Part shown: positions 1 through 10,500 of the stretch, piece by piece
How positions within the stretch are numbered: the first letter of the stretch is position 1
Layout of the letters: each line of letters starts with the position of its first letter
Assembly: GCA_036924085.1 (NCBI GenBank)
Contig: JAVGWX010000009.1
Coordinates: forward strand, 62,195,012 to 62,259,011
DNA: 64,000 nucleotides
Source: Ariolimax columbianus
Taxonomy: Eukaryota > Mollusca > Gastropoda > Stylommatophora > Arionidae
Reading direction: 5' to 3'
The notes under the pieces: model-generated
What the model was told of the DNA's origin: nothing
Database searches by the model: none
The model's input: only the letters and a program-made list of their open reading frames with translations
Program-made: the position numbers and the translations under genes

Positions 1-894
1 ATGTGTGTGTACACGAGATGGTGAGTGCGTGTGTGTGTTTTCTTTTGATAATTATTGCATCTACATTTGATTTTTCTCATTTCTGTTGATGGTAATAATC
101 ATATTTGTTTTATCGGATTGTAAGCCATCAATATATTAGTTTCGATATTGTCTCAATCTGGTACGACGATTGTCAAATTAACTGACACCCGCTTATTATG
201 GGAGCCAATACGTCAGGATCAGGTTAAAGAAACTTACCAAGTCCATACTTCTCGCTCTCGTCGCCCTCTTGAAGAAAATAGACTGTTACAACAATCTGAC
301 AAACGAGGTTGGGATCGACACGGTGGTCCCCATATCCTACTGAAAAGCATCCTTCATTAGATATCTTGGTTCAATCCTCAAATTGGTGCCGTACAATATA
401 TTTTCGATTGCAAACGGTACCTAGGTCGATCTAGTCTCAAACATTGCGTACCAAAAAAGTAAAGGTGGCCGGCGTGATGCTGAACACCTCATTCTTTGTA
501 CGTCGTTGGTCAAGACAATAGGGGCCTATTACTTCATCCCATTATATACCACACTGCTTGTTAATGGGAGCGTTCTTTTTTTTTTATCCGAGATAAATGT
601 ATAAAGACAGTTGCTGCCGTCGCCGCGTCACGTCACAAGTGGTCATTCTTCGTGGAAACACATGGTCGCTTTTGTGACTCACCCAAATGTTTTGTAGTCC
701 TCTACAGCCTCCTGTATGTAGGTAGATGTACATATGTATTTCTGTCATCTGACTATTTCTGTCATTTGAGTGCCAAAACTATTACAACGCATTCTTATCG
801 AAGCAAATGGGCCGAATTCAATTCTAGGTCTCGACACGCTACAGTTTACTCAGATGTAAATGAATGTATTTTTTAAGGAAGAAAAGACAGCGAT
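1..894. other. No gene recognised; short TG microsatellite at left edge
   Basis: The first 42 bases are a broken TG repeat. The rest is mixed sequence with only short open frames. The longest, at 148-360 on the plus strand, begins at TTG rather than ATG and resembles nothing I recognise. No splice-bounded exon or RNA gene is visible. Confidence 0.5.
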
Positions 895-1268
895 CCCGAG
901 TGGTCTGCCGAGGTTTATGTATATGACAAGGACAAGAATAGCAAAACTGACCCCCAGAGAGATGTCGTAAGAGGAGACTAACTGTGTGATATGGCATAAG
1001 ACTGGCCTTGATTAGGTGGTTTGTTAAAAGCAGCATAGATAGCGCCTAATAGGCTGCGGGTCTACTTTGCTCTAGTGTTTGAGTCTATTAAGACGGACTC
1101 GCATATCGGTTAACCACCCTCCGCGGCAAATGTCCCAAATCAGCAGAGTAATAAGCTGCTCGAGCCTAGCCCACTAAGCAGGAAAACCTCCTCCCGGCTA
1201 CATCCAGCTCTCGCCAGAACTGGGATCTGCACAGGGGCATCCCTGTAGAAGTACAGGTCGACTAAGAC
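895..1268 (+). repeat. Dispersed repeat A, copy 1
   Basis: Repeat A is a block of about 350 bp seen five times here: this copy, 19398-19735 (minus), 24605-24868, 59620-59971 and 61664-61834. Shared words include GGACAAGAATAGC near the start, GATGGCGCCTAA in the middle, CTGCTCGAGCCTAG, and the end CAGGTCGACTAAGA. Copies differ by substitutions and 5' truncation, as expected of an old retroposed SINE-like element. No coding capacity is seen. Confidence 0.75.
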
Positions 1269-1689
1269 AGCTATAAATGGAACCGATCCCTCTACCATAA
1301 AAACTGTTTAAGACTCAGCACAACACTTCATCCCTAACAGCAGTGTCATTTATGGTACAGCATTTAACATTTTTGTGTACTCGAAAAATGCTCTCGGCTG
1401 TGTGTAATTCGGTACACACTAGACTCGCTTATAATTCTATATCTTTAAAATAACCAATTATAGTACAACCAACCTCACACATTAATTAATCATTTGCATC
1501 TGAATAACCATGATATATTTAGCTTTCGTTACCATTTAGACACCTTTTGGAGACCATTGCGGTAACTACCATACCTGAGCACACTTGGCACACCTGTAAT
1601 GTTATTTTGCAACTCGATACGCTGCTTGATATAAAGTGACCTACCAGGAATGCAGCAGGCTCGTAATTTTAGTGAATGGTTCAGGGGTA
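1269..1689. other. No feature recognised
   Basis: Mixed sequence between repeat A and a LINE fragment. I see no exon, repeat unit or RNA signature. Confidence 0.4.
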
Positions 1690-2219
1690 GTCTTCTTCTT
1701 CTTCTTTCGTTCGCTTGAAAATATTGTCTATATCTGCAATGTTGTCTCTTGTATAAACTTCACTGTCTTTTGTCGTTCACATACAGGTCCATAACGTTTC
1801 TCTTCCAGTGTTTCTATGAGCCAGTGAGATTGTATATCATATTCGGGGCAGTTTTGTAGGATGTGCTCTGGGGTGCCTGTCCGCATGTACACATGGCTGA
1901 GTTGCCAATCTTCACTTTTGTGTACATGTGGCTGCGGAGTCGGTTGTGTCCTGTTCTAAAGCGCAACACAACAGTTTGCTCTTGTCTGTTCATGTTAGGG
2001 TAATCGTCTGGTGTTACTGTTGGTGACTTTCTGATTGATTTGATCATCCTTATCTTCTGTTGATATGTAACTGGTACATTTGGTTGCTCGTCTGCAGCAT
2101 TCTCCTTTGCCAGTCGATCTGCTCTCTCGTTTCCTGGTACTCCACAATGAGAAGAAATCCACTGCATGTCAATCTTGCGCTGGTTGAGGGGTAGTATAGC
2201 CACTAAGTCGCGGATCAAG
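1690..2219 (-). mobile_element. LINE remnant: end of RNase H domain plus C-terminal tail
   Basis: Read on the minus strand, this encodes the last part of a retrotransposon polyprotein. The piece WISSHCGVPGNERADRL carries the His and Asp of the RNase H active-site end, followed by a spacer, then FRTGHNRLRSH and CTCGQAP. That order (RNase H, TGHNRL, C-x-C) matches the other RNase H LINE copies in this window. The reading frame breaks shortly after CTCGQAP and the expected H-x-x-L-x-x-C continues in another frame. The 3' end is an AAG/GAA run at 1690-1710. The reverse transcriptase half is absent, so the copy is 5'-truncated and dead. Confidence 0.8.
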
Positions 2220-2229
2220 GAAAGAAAGC

Positions 2230-2740
2230 TATTTCGTGACAGATTTGTAATATGTTTTATATTTTTTGACTCTATTTGTTTATATAATTTGCTGCTTTAT
2301 TTTTTACAATATTTTACAATATTTAAAAAAAATATTTTGCGAAAATGTTGTTGTTATATTTTGCGACAACATTTGAAGAATAATTTTGCGACTTGAAAAA
2401 AATATTTTGCGATCATTTAAAAAAAATATATATTTGACGACAACATATTTTAATTTTTTCGATTGTTTCTGTTTTAAATTTTGCGATTATATTTTTGTTG
2501 TTTTGTTACGTTGCATTATACAGAATCGGCATAACTACATTCTGGGGAGACTTATAGGTGCTCGTTAATTATGGTCAGCAAATGAGGAAGAAAGTGGGAA
2601 AATGATGATTAATGTTACAGGCCAGTTACATTCTCTCATTCGCCCCTCTCTGTTGATCCACGCCTGAGATCAAAGCCTTGCCATCTGTGAATTGTCAATA
2701 ACCTATATCCTGTGATTGATTTTACCGATTGATTTCATTC
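2230..2740. other. AT-rich stretch without genes
   Basis: Strongly AT-rich, with recurring TTTTGCGA words between 2330 and 2490 that suggest a degenerate tandem repeat. No coding frame is supported. Confidence 0.45.
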
Positions 2741-2741
2741 A

Positions 2742-3270
2742 TGCTTCTTCTTCTTCTTCGTTCTCAAACTTCCATTACGGGATCAAGATGCTGAGTAGCG
2801 CATGAGCTGCAGTGGTTTAGCGACTCATAGCTTACTGCTAGTGTCAGGGCCAGCGAACCAAAGCTGTCAAGACCCTTCTACACAACCACGCGGTGATCCT
2901 AGATAACAGGCTGCAGCAGGGCAGACTGGTTAAGGAGAAGGGATCGAAGAGGGAATGCTAACCCGGTACTCAAAAAATGCTTGCTGAAGTCGGATGTGTT
3001 GGACCGAAAGGTGCAAATATCGCAGTCAAGCTCTAAACTATGACACAACGCATTCCGTTCTCTGGACTACATTCTGCTACGTAAGCCCTTTCAGTGTTTG
3101 GTAGCGGGAGATTGAGAATGAACGAAGCCAAACTTCCGTTACCGAGTCCGGAAAGGGGCTTTGCAAGTAGCAGGATGTTGTCCAGAGAACAGAATGCCGT
3201 AGTTTACAGCTTGGCTGCGATATTTGCACCTTTCGGTCCAAAACATCTAACTTCAGCTGGGATGACACTA
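2742..3270 (-). repeat. Repeat C, minus copy split by a plus copy
   Basis: The pieces 2742-2778 and 3130-3270 together make a minus-strand repeat C 3' end: a CTTCTTCTTCGTTCTC tail followed by the reverse complement of the repeat C body. The full-length plus copy at 2779-3129 sits between them, flanked by AAACTTCCATTAC (2766-2778) and AAACTTCCGTTAC (3130-3142). A later C element therefore inserted near the tail of this one. Confidence 0.7.
2779..3129 (+). repeat. Repeat C, full-length copy (SINE-like)
   Basis: Repeat C is an element of about 350 bp that starts GGGATCAAGATGCTGAG and ends GATTGAGAACGAACGAAG, followed by GAA repeats or GCCAAGCC. At least eight copies lie in this window, several flanked by short direct duplications, so it moves by retroposition. 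It has no open frame and no clear tRNA-type box A/B in its head. Its central block (about 2972-3020) is shared with SINE B and with the C' subfamily. Confidence 0.8.
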
Positions 3271-3593
3271 CATACTGACTTACCCTCGGTTAATAAAGTA
3301 CTAAACCTTTTATCTCTGACAGTAATATTTTGTTACACAAAATTGATTTGCCTAAATCATGGATAATTTCAAGTAAGTCTTGAATTACCACAATTAATAT
3401 TGCAATGACGTCATTTGATGCATTGTGAAGATAAATATTTACGGAAACCATAGTGTCCTGTTATTGAGATATTCAGAAACTGGCAGCGTGCACTATTAAA
3501 TAGCAATCAATGCCTTATTTCATATGTTGAATGGCTTTATACGAACTGTGTATATTATGTACTGTGAACTTGGTTGGGTCAAATATTACATTT
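3271..3593. other. No feature recognised
   Basis: Non-repetitive sequence between repeat C and a minisatellite. Nothing in it supports a gene. Confidence 0.4.
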
Positions 3594-3905
3594 TTATTCT
3601 CACTAACTTCAAACAAAATGGTCTCAGAATCTTTATTCTCACTAACTTCTAACAAAAGGGTCTCAGAATCTCATATCCTCACGAACTTCCAACCAAAGGG
3701 TCTCAGAATCTTTATTCTCACGAACTTCCAACCAAAGGGTCTCAGAATCTTTATTCTCACGAACTTCCAACCAAGGGGTCTCAGAATCTCATATTCTCAC
3801 GAACTTCCAACCAAAGGGTCTCAGAATCTTTATTCTCACGAACTTCCAACCAAAGGGTCTCAGAATCTTTATTCTCACTAACTTCCAACCAAAGGGTCTC
3901 ATAAT
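3594..3905. repeat. 39-bp minisatellite, about 8 units
   Basis: Tandem units of 39 bp containing CGAACTTCCAACCAAAGG and GTCTCAGAATCT. The early units (3601, 3640) are the most divergent and the later ones nearly identical. Because 39 is a multiple of three, frames stay open on both strands, which produces artefactual repetitive ORFs. Confidence 0.9.
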
Positions 3906-4559
3906 CAAAACTCTCTGAGAGCCAAATGGGGATATTGTAGATGAATGCTTCCTAAAGTGGTGACCCGCGGACAGGGGCAGATATGTGAGCCAGCCGTCGA
4001 GAGGTTCGCAAAGTGCATTCAGAAACTGGAACACAAATTGTAGACGTTTTCTCGCTTTCAAAAATAATAACTATTTACATTGTTAGAAACATTCGTAACA
4101 AAAAAGCGTTGATCAATCTACGTTATTTCCGCGCCAAATACGGCGCATAAGATAAAAATGATCTCCAGTTGGAACGGTGTGACGCCACTGTTTTTAGATC
4201 TTGTATGGTGATGAGGCCCATAGTTGAGCCGTCCCGGATGATTGTTCTTCTTTTTCCTTGGGTCTCCCTCTTTTCTGAACGCCCTTTGGGGTCCATTCGA
4301 GTGCTTGCAATGGAAGACGGTTGTTGTTCATTCTAAGGGCTTTATACTTAATTTATATCATACACATCTGATACCGTCTGCTAATGATTGCTTTAATTTA
4401 TGCATTATCCACACGTTGTTTCAACTTCAATCTTTCTACTGTAATGTCCTATTTAATAGGGGCTTCACGCTGTTTATTGTATTGCAAATATGAAAAATTA
4501 GTCCGGCATGGAATTTGTACACTATATGTTTGTTTCAGATTTAGGACCTTGTCTGTCCC
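3906..4559. other. No feature recognised
   Basis: Mixed, increasingly T-rich sequence. The short ORFs here have no recognisable domains. Confidence 0.4.
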
Positions 4560-5095
4560 ATCTTTAGCATCACATATAATCTCACTTTGCAACGTATATC
4601 TCTAATCTCACCTGGTATCTCCTATCTCATCGCGTATCACATATCTCACGTAGCACCTCTCATCTTACTTCGTACCTCATATCTCACATTTAATCTGCTA
4701 TCTCGCTATGTATCTCCGTTATCACCTTGTTTCTTTTATCTCACGAAGAAATCACCTATCTCACATTTCATCTCACCTGTACCTCTAATCTCACCAGATT
4801 TTTTTTTTAATCTCACAGAGAAATCGCATACCTCAACTTTTATCTCGAATTTCACATTATATCTCCTATCTCACCTGTACCTCTAATCTCACCAGATTTT
4901 TTTTTAATCTCACAGAGAAATCGCATATCTCAACTTTTATCTCGAATTTCACATTATATCTCCTATCTCATCCTGCATCTCTAATCTCACCAGATTTTTT
5001 TTTAATCTCACAGAGAAATCGCATATCTCAACTTTTATCTCGAATTTCACATTATATCTCCTATCTCATCCGGCATCTCTAATCTCGCCTGGTTC
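4560..5095. repeat. TATCTCAC-rich region with a 98-bp tandem repeat
   Basis: The stretch is built from irregular copies of TATCTCAC/ATCTCACCT. From 4790 a 98-bp higher-order unit, recognisable by CTCACCAGATTTTTTTT and GAGAAATCGCATA, repeats three times (4790, 4888, 4986). It looks like a degenerate octamer array in which one segment was amplified later. Confidence 0.8.
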
Positions 5096-5437
5096 CTGTT
5101 ATCTATTTCCTCTAGCGATGTCAACCAACTACGTTGAGGTTCTCAGATTAACATAGGCAGGCCGCAACGTGCGAACCCTTCTCTAACTTCAAGTTAATAT
5201 TTGTTCTTTCAATTCTGAACGTTGGCAACAAACCACAAGTAATATTAGTAGGTACATATGACTGTATAGAAAACCTGGTAGTGATTAGATCTGCCGCTAG
5301 TTCGTAGTATCCATGTTTACATTGTTCTGATAAGTTTGTCCATAAGCTTCAAGAGACTTAACTGTGTGCATATGTTTTACCTGTCTGTTAATGGGGTGTA
5401 TAGGCTTTCATCTGAATTTTAATTCGTTCCACAAATT
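5096..5437. other. No feature recognised
   Basis: Unique-looking sequence between two tandem arrays. No gene is supported. Confidence 0.4.
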
Positions 5438-6140
5438 TCACCAAACTGCTAAAGGGGTCAATGGGATTCATCAAACTGCTAATGTGACACATGGGCTTCA
5501 CCAAACTGCTAATGTGACACATGGGCTTCATCAAACTGCTAATGGGACACATGGGCTTCACTAAACTGCTAATGTGACACATGGGCTTCACTAAACTGCT
5601 AATGTGACACATGGGCTTCACCAAACTGCTAATGGGACACATGGGCTTCACTAAACTGCTAATGTGACACATGGGCTTCACCAAACTGCTAATGTGACAC
5701 ATGGGCTTCACCAAACTGCTAATGGAGGCCCTATGTTTCATCAAACTGCTAATGTGACACATGGTGCTTCACCAAACTGCTAATGTGACACATGGGCTTC
5801 ACCAAACTGCTAATGTGACACATGGGCTTCACCAAACTGCTAATGAAGTTCATGAGTTTCACCAAACTGCTAATGTGACACATGGGCTTCACCAAACTGC
5901 TAATGTGACACATAGGCTTCACCAAACTGCTAATGTGACACATCGGCTTCACCAAACTGCTAATGGAGGCCCTATGTTTCATCAAACTGCTAATGTGACA
6001 CATGGGCTTCGCCAAACTGCTAATGGAGGCTCTATGTTTCATCAAACTGCTAATGTGACACATGGGCTTCACCAAACTGCTAAAGGGGTCCTTGGGCTTA
6101 ACCAAGCTTCTAAAAGGGTTCATAGGCTAGACCGAACTGC
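5438..6140. repeat. 30-bp minisatellite, about 23 units
   Basis: Tandem 30-bp units with the core CACCAAACTGCTAATG followed by variable TGACACATGGGCTT. Variants such as GGAGGCCCTATGTT recur at irregular intervals. The 30-bp period keeps frames open on both strands, giving decapeptide-repeat ORFs that have no start context or flanking coding sequence and are not called as genes. Confidence 0.92.
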
Positions 6141-6726
6141 TAAAATTGTGCCATGGAACAAAAGAGGGTAAGAAACTGTCATCTAGATATTTCCGGCTTG
6201 TGTTGTACATTTTAAGCCCGCGTGACAAAAATGTCCGAATAACAAAATTTATTTGCCACATTGTGTAGACAACAGATAAAAGCATATATTACAATAACAT
6301 AAATTACAACTTTCACTAACATGGTTGATGTTCATAGTTATTCATGATATTACATGTATACAATTGTTAAATAATATGTATGTATGGAGATATTAAACAG
6401 AATGGTTTGCGCGAGATAATATAAATATATATTCCTGTGTACTGCTAGGGGAGAAATTTGCCTGCATGAACAAATGTATGTCAACTGTTTAAGTTAAGCT
6501 CAATGTTTGTTCCCTCCTAATGTTTGCAATGGGTGTTTCACAGATTAAGGAAAGGTTTCAAATCCCAGAAGTGCATGTGTAGGATATAAAGGGTCGTTGT
6601 AGCTTTTAATCATGTTGTAAAGGGCAACTCATGAGTGGTGTGCATGGAATTAGTAAAACCGTCACATGAAATTAGTTGTTCTCCACGAACATGATTTGAT
6701 ACATACTTCCTGTAAGGTGACATGCA
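6141..6726. other. AT-rich, no gene recognised
   Basis: AT-rich sequence with scattered ATG-like words and no sustained open frame of protein-like composition. Confidence 0.4.
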
Positions 6727-6823
6727 AGAGAAGAAGAAGAAGAAGAAGAAGAAGACGAAGAAGAAGAAGAAGAAGAAGAAGAAGAAGAAGAACAAGAACA
6801 AGAACAAGAACAAGAACAAGAAC
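6727..6823 (+). repeat. (GAA)n then (CAAGAA)n microsatellite
   Basis: About 60 bp of GAA repeats pass into AACAAG repeats. The Arg-rich and Phe-rich ORFs over it are artefacts of the triplet repeat. Confidence 0.95.
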
Positions 6824-7059
6824 CAAAAAAAAGTCAATCCCTGGGCACCCAAGATATAATTGAAGAAGAATTATTGAGAAGTGACTAACTGTTAATAGTT
6901 ACAATAAACGTTCTAGATTGTTACTGTGTTCTATGGGTGGTATAGGATGTTGAAAATAGATAACGAAGAATATACAAATTGATATAATCAAGACATCTAG
7001 CAAACACAACTACAAAATAAGACTTTGTCACTAACTGGTACACATCTCAACTAAGGAAT

Positions 7060-7296
7060 TTAATCAGTAGTTCTTTCTCTTCCATTTTCAGACCTCCACG
7101 TCAATGACTCAAACAAATGCGGTAGTGAGTTCAGGGTTCCATATATTGCCATACAACTTCTGGTGCAGAGACTTGACCATATTGTTCTTTCTTCACTAGT
7201 GAATGTTAGACAGGTCTCCAACAATTGTTCAGCTGACAAAGGACGGCGAAAATTATGGTAGTACATTCCAAACAAGTCAGCTATTCCTTTTGATAA
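7060..7296 (-). CDS. Candidate downstream exon of the large minus-strand gene
   Basis: After an in-frame TAG at 7297-7299, a minus-strand frame stays open for 78 residues and ends at TAA (7060-7062). It reads in protein-like fashion, with SKGIADLFGMYYHNF near the start, hydrophobic and charged residues well mixed, and CTRSCMAIYGTL later. It lies 250 bp beyond the stop of the 2208-codon exon on the same strand. The upstream edge has only a weak acceptor (TTTGTGAATAG). It may be a 3' exon joined by splicing from a donor near the end of the large exon (for example GTAGTT at about 7560), or a chance frame. I recognise no domain. Confidence 0.35.
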   Translation of the reverse strand, partial: LSKGIADLFGMYYHNFRRPLSAEQLLETCLTFTSEERTIWSSLCTRSCMAIYGTLNSLPHLFESLTWRSENGRERTTD

Positions 7297-7545
7297 CTAT
7301 TCACAAAGATTCACAATATTTGTGAAGGAAGAAATCATACCTTGCATAAAGAAATGTAACACACCGAACAAAATAAATAGAATAATTTCTTTTTTTTAAA
7401 CCTGAATACACCGCTACTAACCACTGGCCCTCCATAGTCCATGATAGAGAAGGACGTTGGGGCCCAAGTGGTATAACCGCCGTTAGGTTCATCAAGCAAT
7501 CAAGTAAAGTCATACACTTGTCATTTGATATCGTAACGTTCGTTC
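7297..7545 (-). other. Spacer between large exon and candidate 3' exon
   Basis: A minus-strand frame is open over part of this stretch (7301-7558) and overlaps the end of the large exon in another frame. It contains acceptor-like TTTCTTTATGCAAG and donor-like AAGGTATGA words. Intron or exon status cannot be decided by eye. Confidence 0.3.
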
Positions 7546-10500
7546 TCATTTCTTGCAAACTACCGCCTTTGTGTGTCCGTACCGTACTCGGTTCAGCAGA
7601 GCGCTGTCAATCTCATCTTCACAGAAGTTTAGTTGGTCAAATACGTCTGACAAGGCGGACATCACGTCGCTATCTGGACCGCAAGCGTGGCTAGGCAGAC
7701 GGTGGGCATAGTGGTCCTTGTCACAGAAAGTTGGTGTGCCCATAGCGGCCTCCGAGCTGCTGGAGAAGACACTGTCTGAGAATGACCAATCACCGCTGGT
7801 GGAGCCTGAACAGAAGACGCTGCTTACTGACCCGGATGAAGTTGGTGGAACGCGAAAAGAAGTCCTGGACACGCGCTGGGACGCAGGGCTGTTCAGAGCT
7901 CCAGTTAGAGACTCTGAGATGCTTGAGTAGGCACTATCAGCTCTTGAAGGCATGGAATCAAGACTGTGGTTGCTGGAGAAATGAGTTCTGCTGTTATTGA
8001 CATGTGTAAGAGGGGACAGATTCACCAAACCGTGGTGGTAGAAGGAGGTGGAGCTGATGAGAACTGGGTTCGAAATTATGGGCCTGGGAGACGCAATTGA
8101 ATCGGTGCTGTAACAGAGAGTGTCTTCACCAGTCCACTTCATTCGTTGGTTCGGACTTCCTATGGGCGACTTCACACCTTCTGACACACATCCCAGTTTA
8201 CTCAGGAATTGCAGAACTTTTTTACCCTTCCTTCGCTTGGTGTGAGACTTTTTCAAATAACGTTTGAATCTAAAGGTGTTCATGTTTTCGTCTTCGACCA
8301 CAATGCATACATGATTCTGGTTCTTTTCCGAGACCTCTTTTGTAAACGTTTTATATAGGTCTTCGGAAGATGACGTGGACACATCCGAGCAGTCATTGCG
8401 TTTATCCCGAAGAAATATGAACTCAGGAAAGACATCTATTGAGCATATCCCTTTGTTGAACTCCTTCAGTATCCCCTCAAATTGTTTGACTTTTTCTTCA
8501 CGAAGTCTATCTTGTTTTACCACTGCTGTATTCCTCAGAATTGGTATCAGTGTTGGTTTAGCGGTGTATGCTGGGAGATCGTAATGATATGAAGAGGTCT
8601 TCTTGATTTCAGCACTACCTGTGCAAGTGTAGGCAAAACCTTCGCTGCAATCCGTGGGCGTTGGACTAATACAGGTGGAGGCACGCGTTAGGTCCAGACC
8701 AGATGTATGAAGGCTAGAAGAGGTATCGATGACTGCATCATTGATAGAACTTTGGATCGTGGTTGTGCTGATGGTGTCGATATCAACATCCTCAGAATCA
8801 GGTTGTGCATCTTCTGTAAATGACTTCCAACCTTCACTGCCCAGTTCCGTTGTGCTAAACTGTTCAAGCGACATTGTTAACACGTCTAGGGGAGATAAGC
8901 AGTTCATCGTTTGCTTGTCATCGGGATCATTAACACAGAAAGTCAGGCTGGACGTAAATGTGTGGACGTGGGACCCAGCCATCTCTCCTTGCTCGCATGA
9001 TGAATTACTATGACTATCCTCAGTGTCCATTACCGAAATAGGAAATTTTTTACCACCGTCTATAGAGAAGCAATCAAATTCTTGCTTTTGCGGGTCGTAA
9101 AAAGTACTTTGACAGTACATCTGTGAGTTCTGAGAGGCATAACCCATATCTTGGTAAGTCATTCGGCCATCTTTTAGTACCATAGCAACCGACTCGTCTT
9201 CACTTAATGGAGTCTGTTCCCTTCCAAAGCTATTGGACCGACGACTATCGCTGTCCGCAGTACTAATAGAAGAATAGTTACCATCACTTTCATCAAAATC
9301 AGAGGAATCTGACACCAGGGTTTTCTGCTCACATTCAGAAATTTGGATCCGGTTACACAGTGTATTCTCGTTTCTCAAGTTCCAAGTTTCTACATTTGTC
9401 AGAGTTTTGTGCTGGGACAATGGAGACGTACCTGGCCTTCGACTGCAATTATCTTCATCGGGTGTTAAAGTCACCTGGGGCAGCTTCCGTGAAAGTTTAG
9501 GAGACACATTATCTATCGGGCTTTCTGCCTCTTCCTGCAATGTCCACAAATTGTTGGACTTGAACTGCCCAGGCTTCAGAAGATGATGATGTTGTGGTCG
9601 AGAAAATACTTTCGTCACATTCGGTAAATCGGTAGTAACGTAATCATAATCGTTATCGTAACATTCTCTGACTGCACACGAAACGGCATCACTGTCAACG
9701 CCTGCCACAGAAAGATTATTCAACCCATCTGTCACAAGAACGTTACCTTCACGCACTGAAGAATAGTCCTCGAAATGTTCTGATTCAGCACTACCGTAAG
9801 ATGTGTTAGAAAAATGTGTAAAATCGTGTGTGTCACCTCGCACAATCTGCTTCAAAACACTTGTTGCTTCTGCATGATCTTGATATTGATCTCCGTCATT
9901 GGAAGCATTGACTCGCGAGCGGGAAGGGTCTTTAGAAATCATAGATAACTGTGTTTGAAGGCTATCCAAGGGACTGTTGTACCTCATGTCTGCCAAGAAC
10001 GTGTCGTCGCCTGGGACTAACACGTCACAGGTGTTTGAACTTTGTGAGACCCTGTGATGAGGCTGGCCAGTAGATGTACTATCCAGGTTCCGGTTATCAG
10101 CTGTTTCATTTGGTGCAGGTAAGCCCGGAGCGGCTTGTTGAGCAGTCAAGCGAGATGTTAACACAGATGTAGAACAGGTGGGAACATGTGTAGTCACGGG
10201 TGACTGAAGTGATACGTGAATTCCTTGCCCAATGACCGGTTCGGGATGTGTGCTTGTTGGTAATACAGGCAAACAACTGGTAGTTAATTCAAAGTCTAAC
10301 GAGTCGTTGTCAGTACTCACTCTGTGCTCCTTACCAGACTCTGAATATGAAATATTCCTGGTTGTGGTGGTTATGGTGCAATAGTCGTCTTCTGGTGTGA
10401 CTGTCTCGGTGACGGGTTTATTTATAACAATATCTACACCCTCACAGCTATTACCAGAAGTTAATCTTAGCGAAGAATGAATTTCCCTTTGTTTACTGGG

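Noticed and set aside
5388..6171. Genes for decapeptide-repeat proteins on both strands
   Set aside because: They exist only because the 30-bp period is a multiple of three. They have no unique flanking coding sequence and both strands are open at once.
6610..6863. Arg-rich or Phe-rich small proteins
   Set aside because: Translations of a GAA/TTC microsatellite. The same applies to the Glu-rich ORF at 42081-42386 and the RKEG ORFs at 47887-48424.
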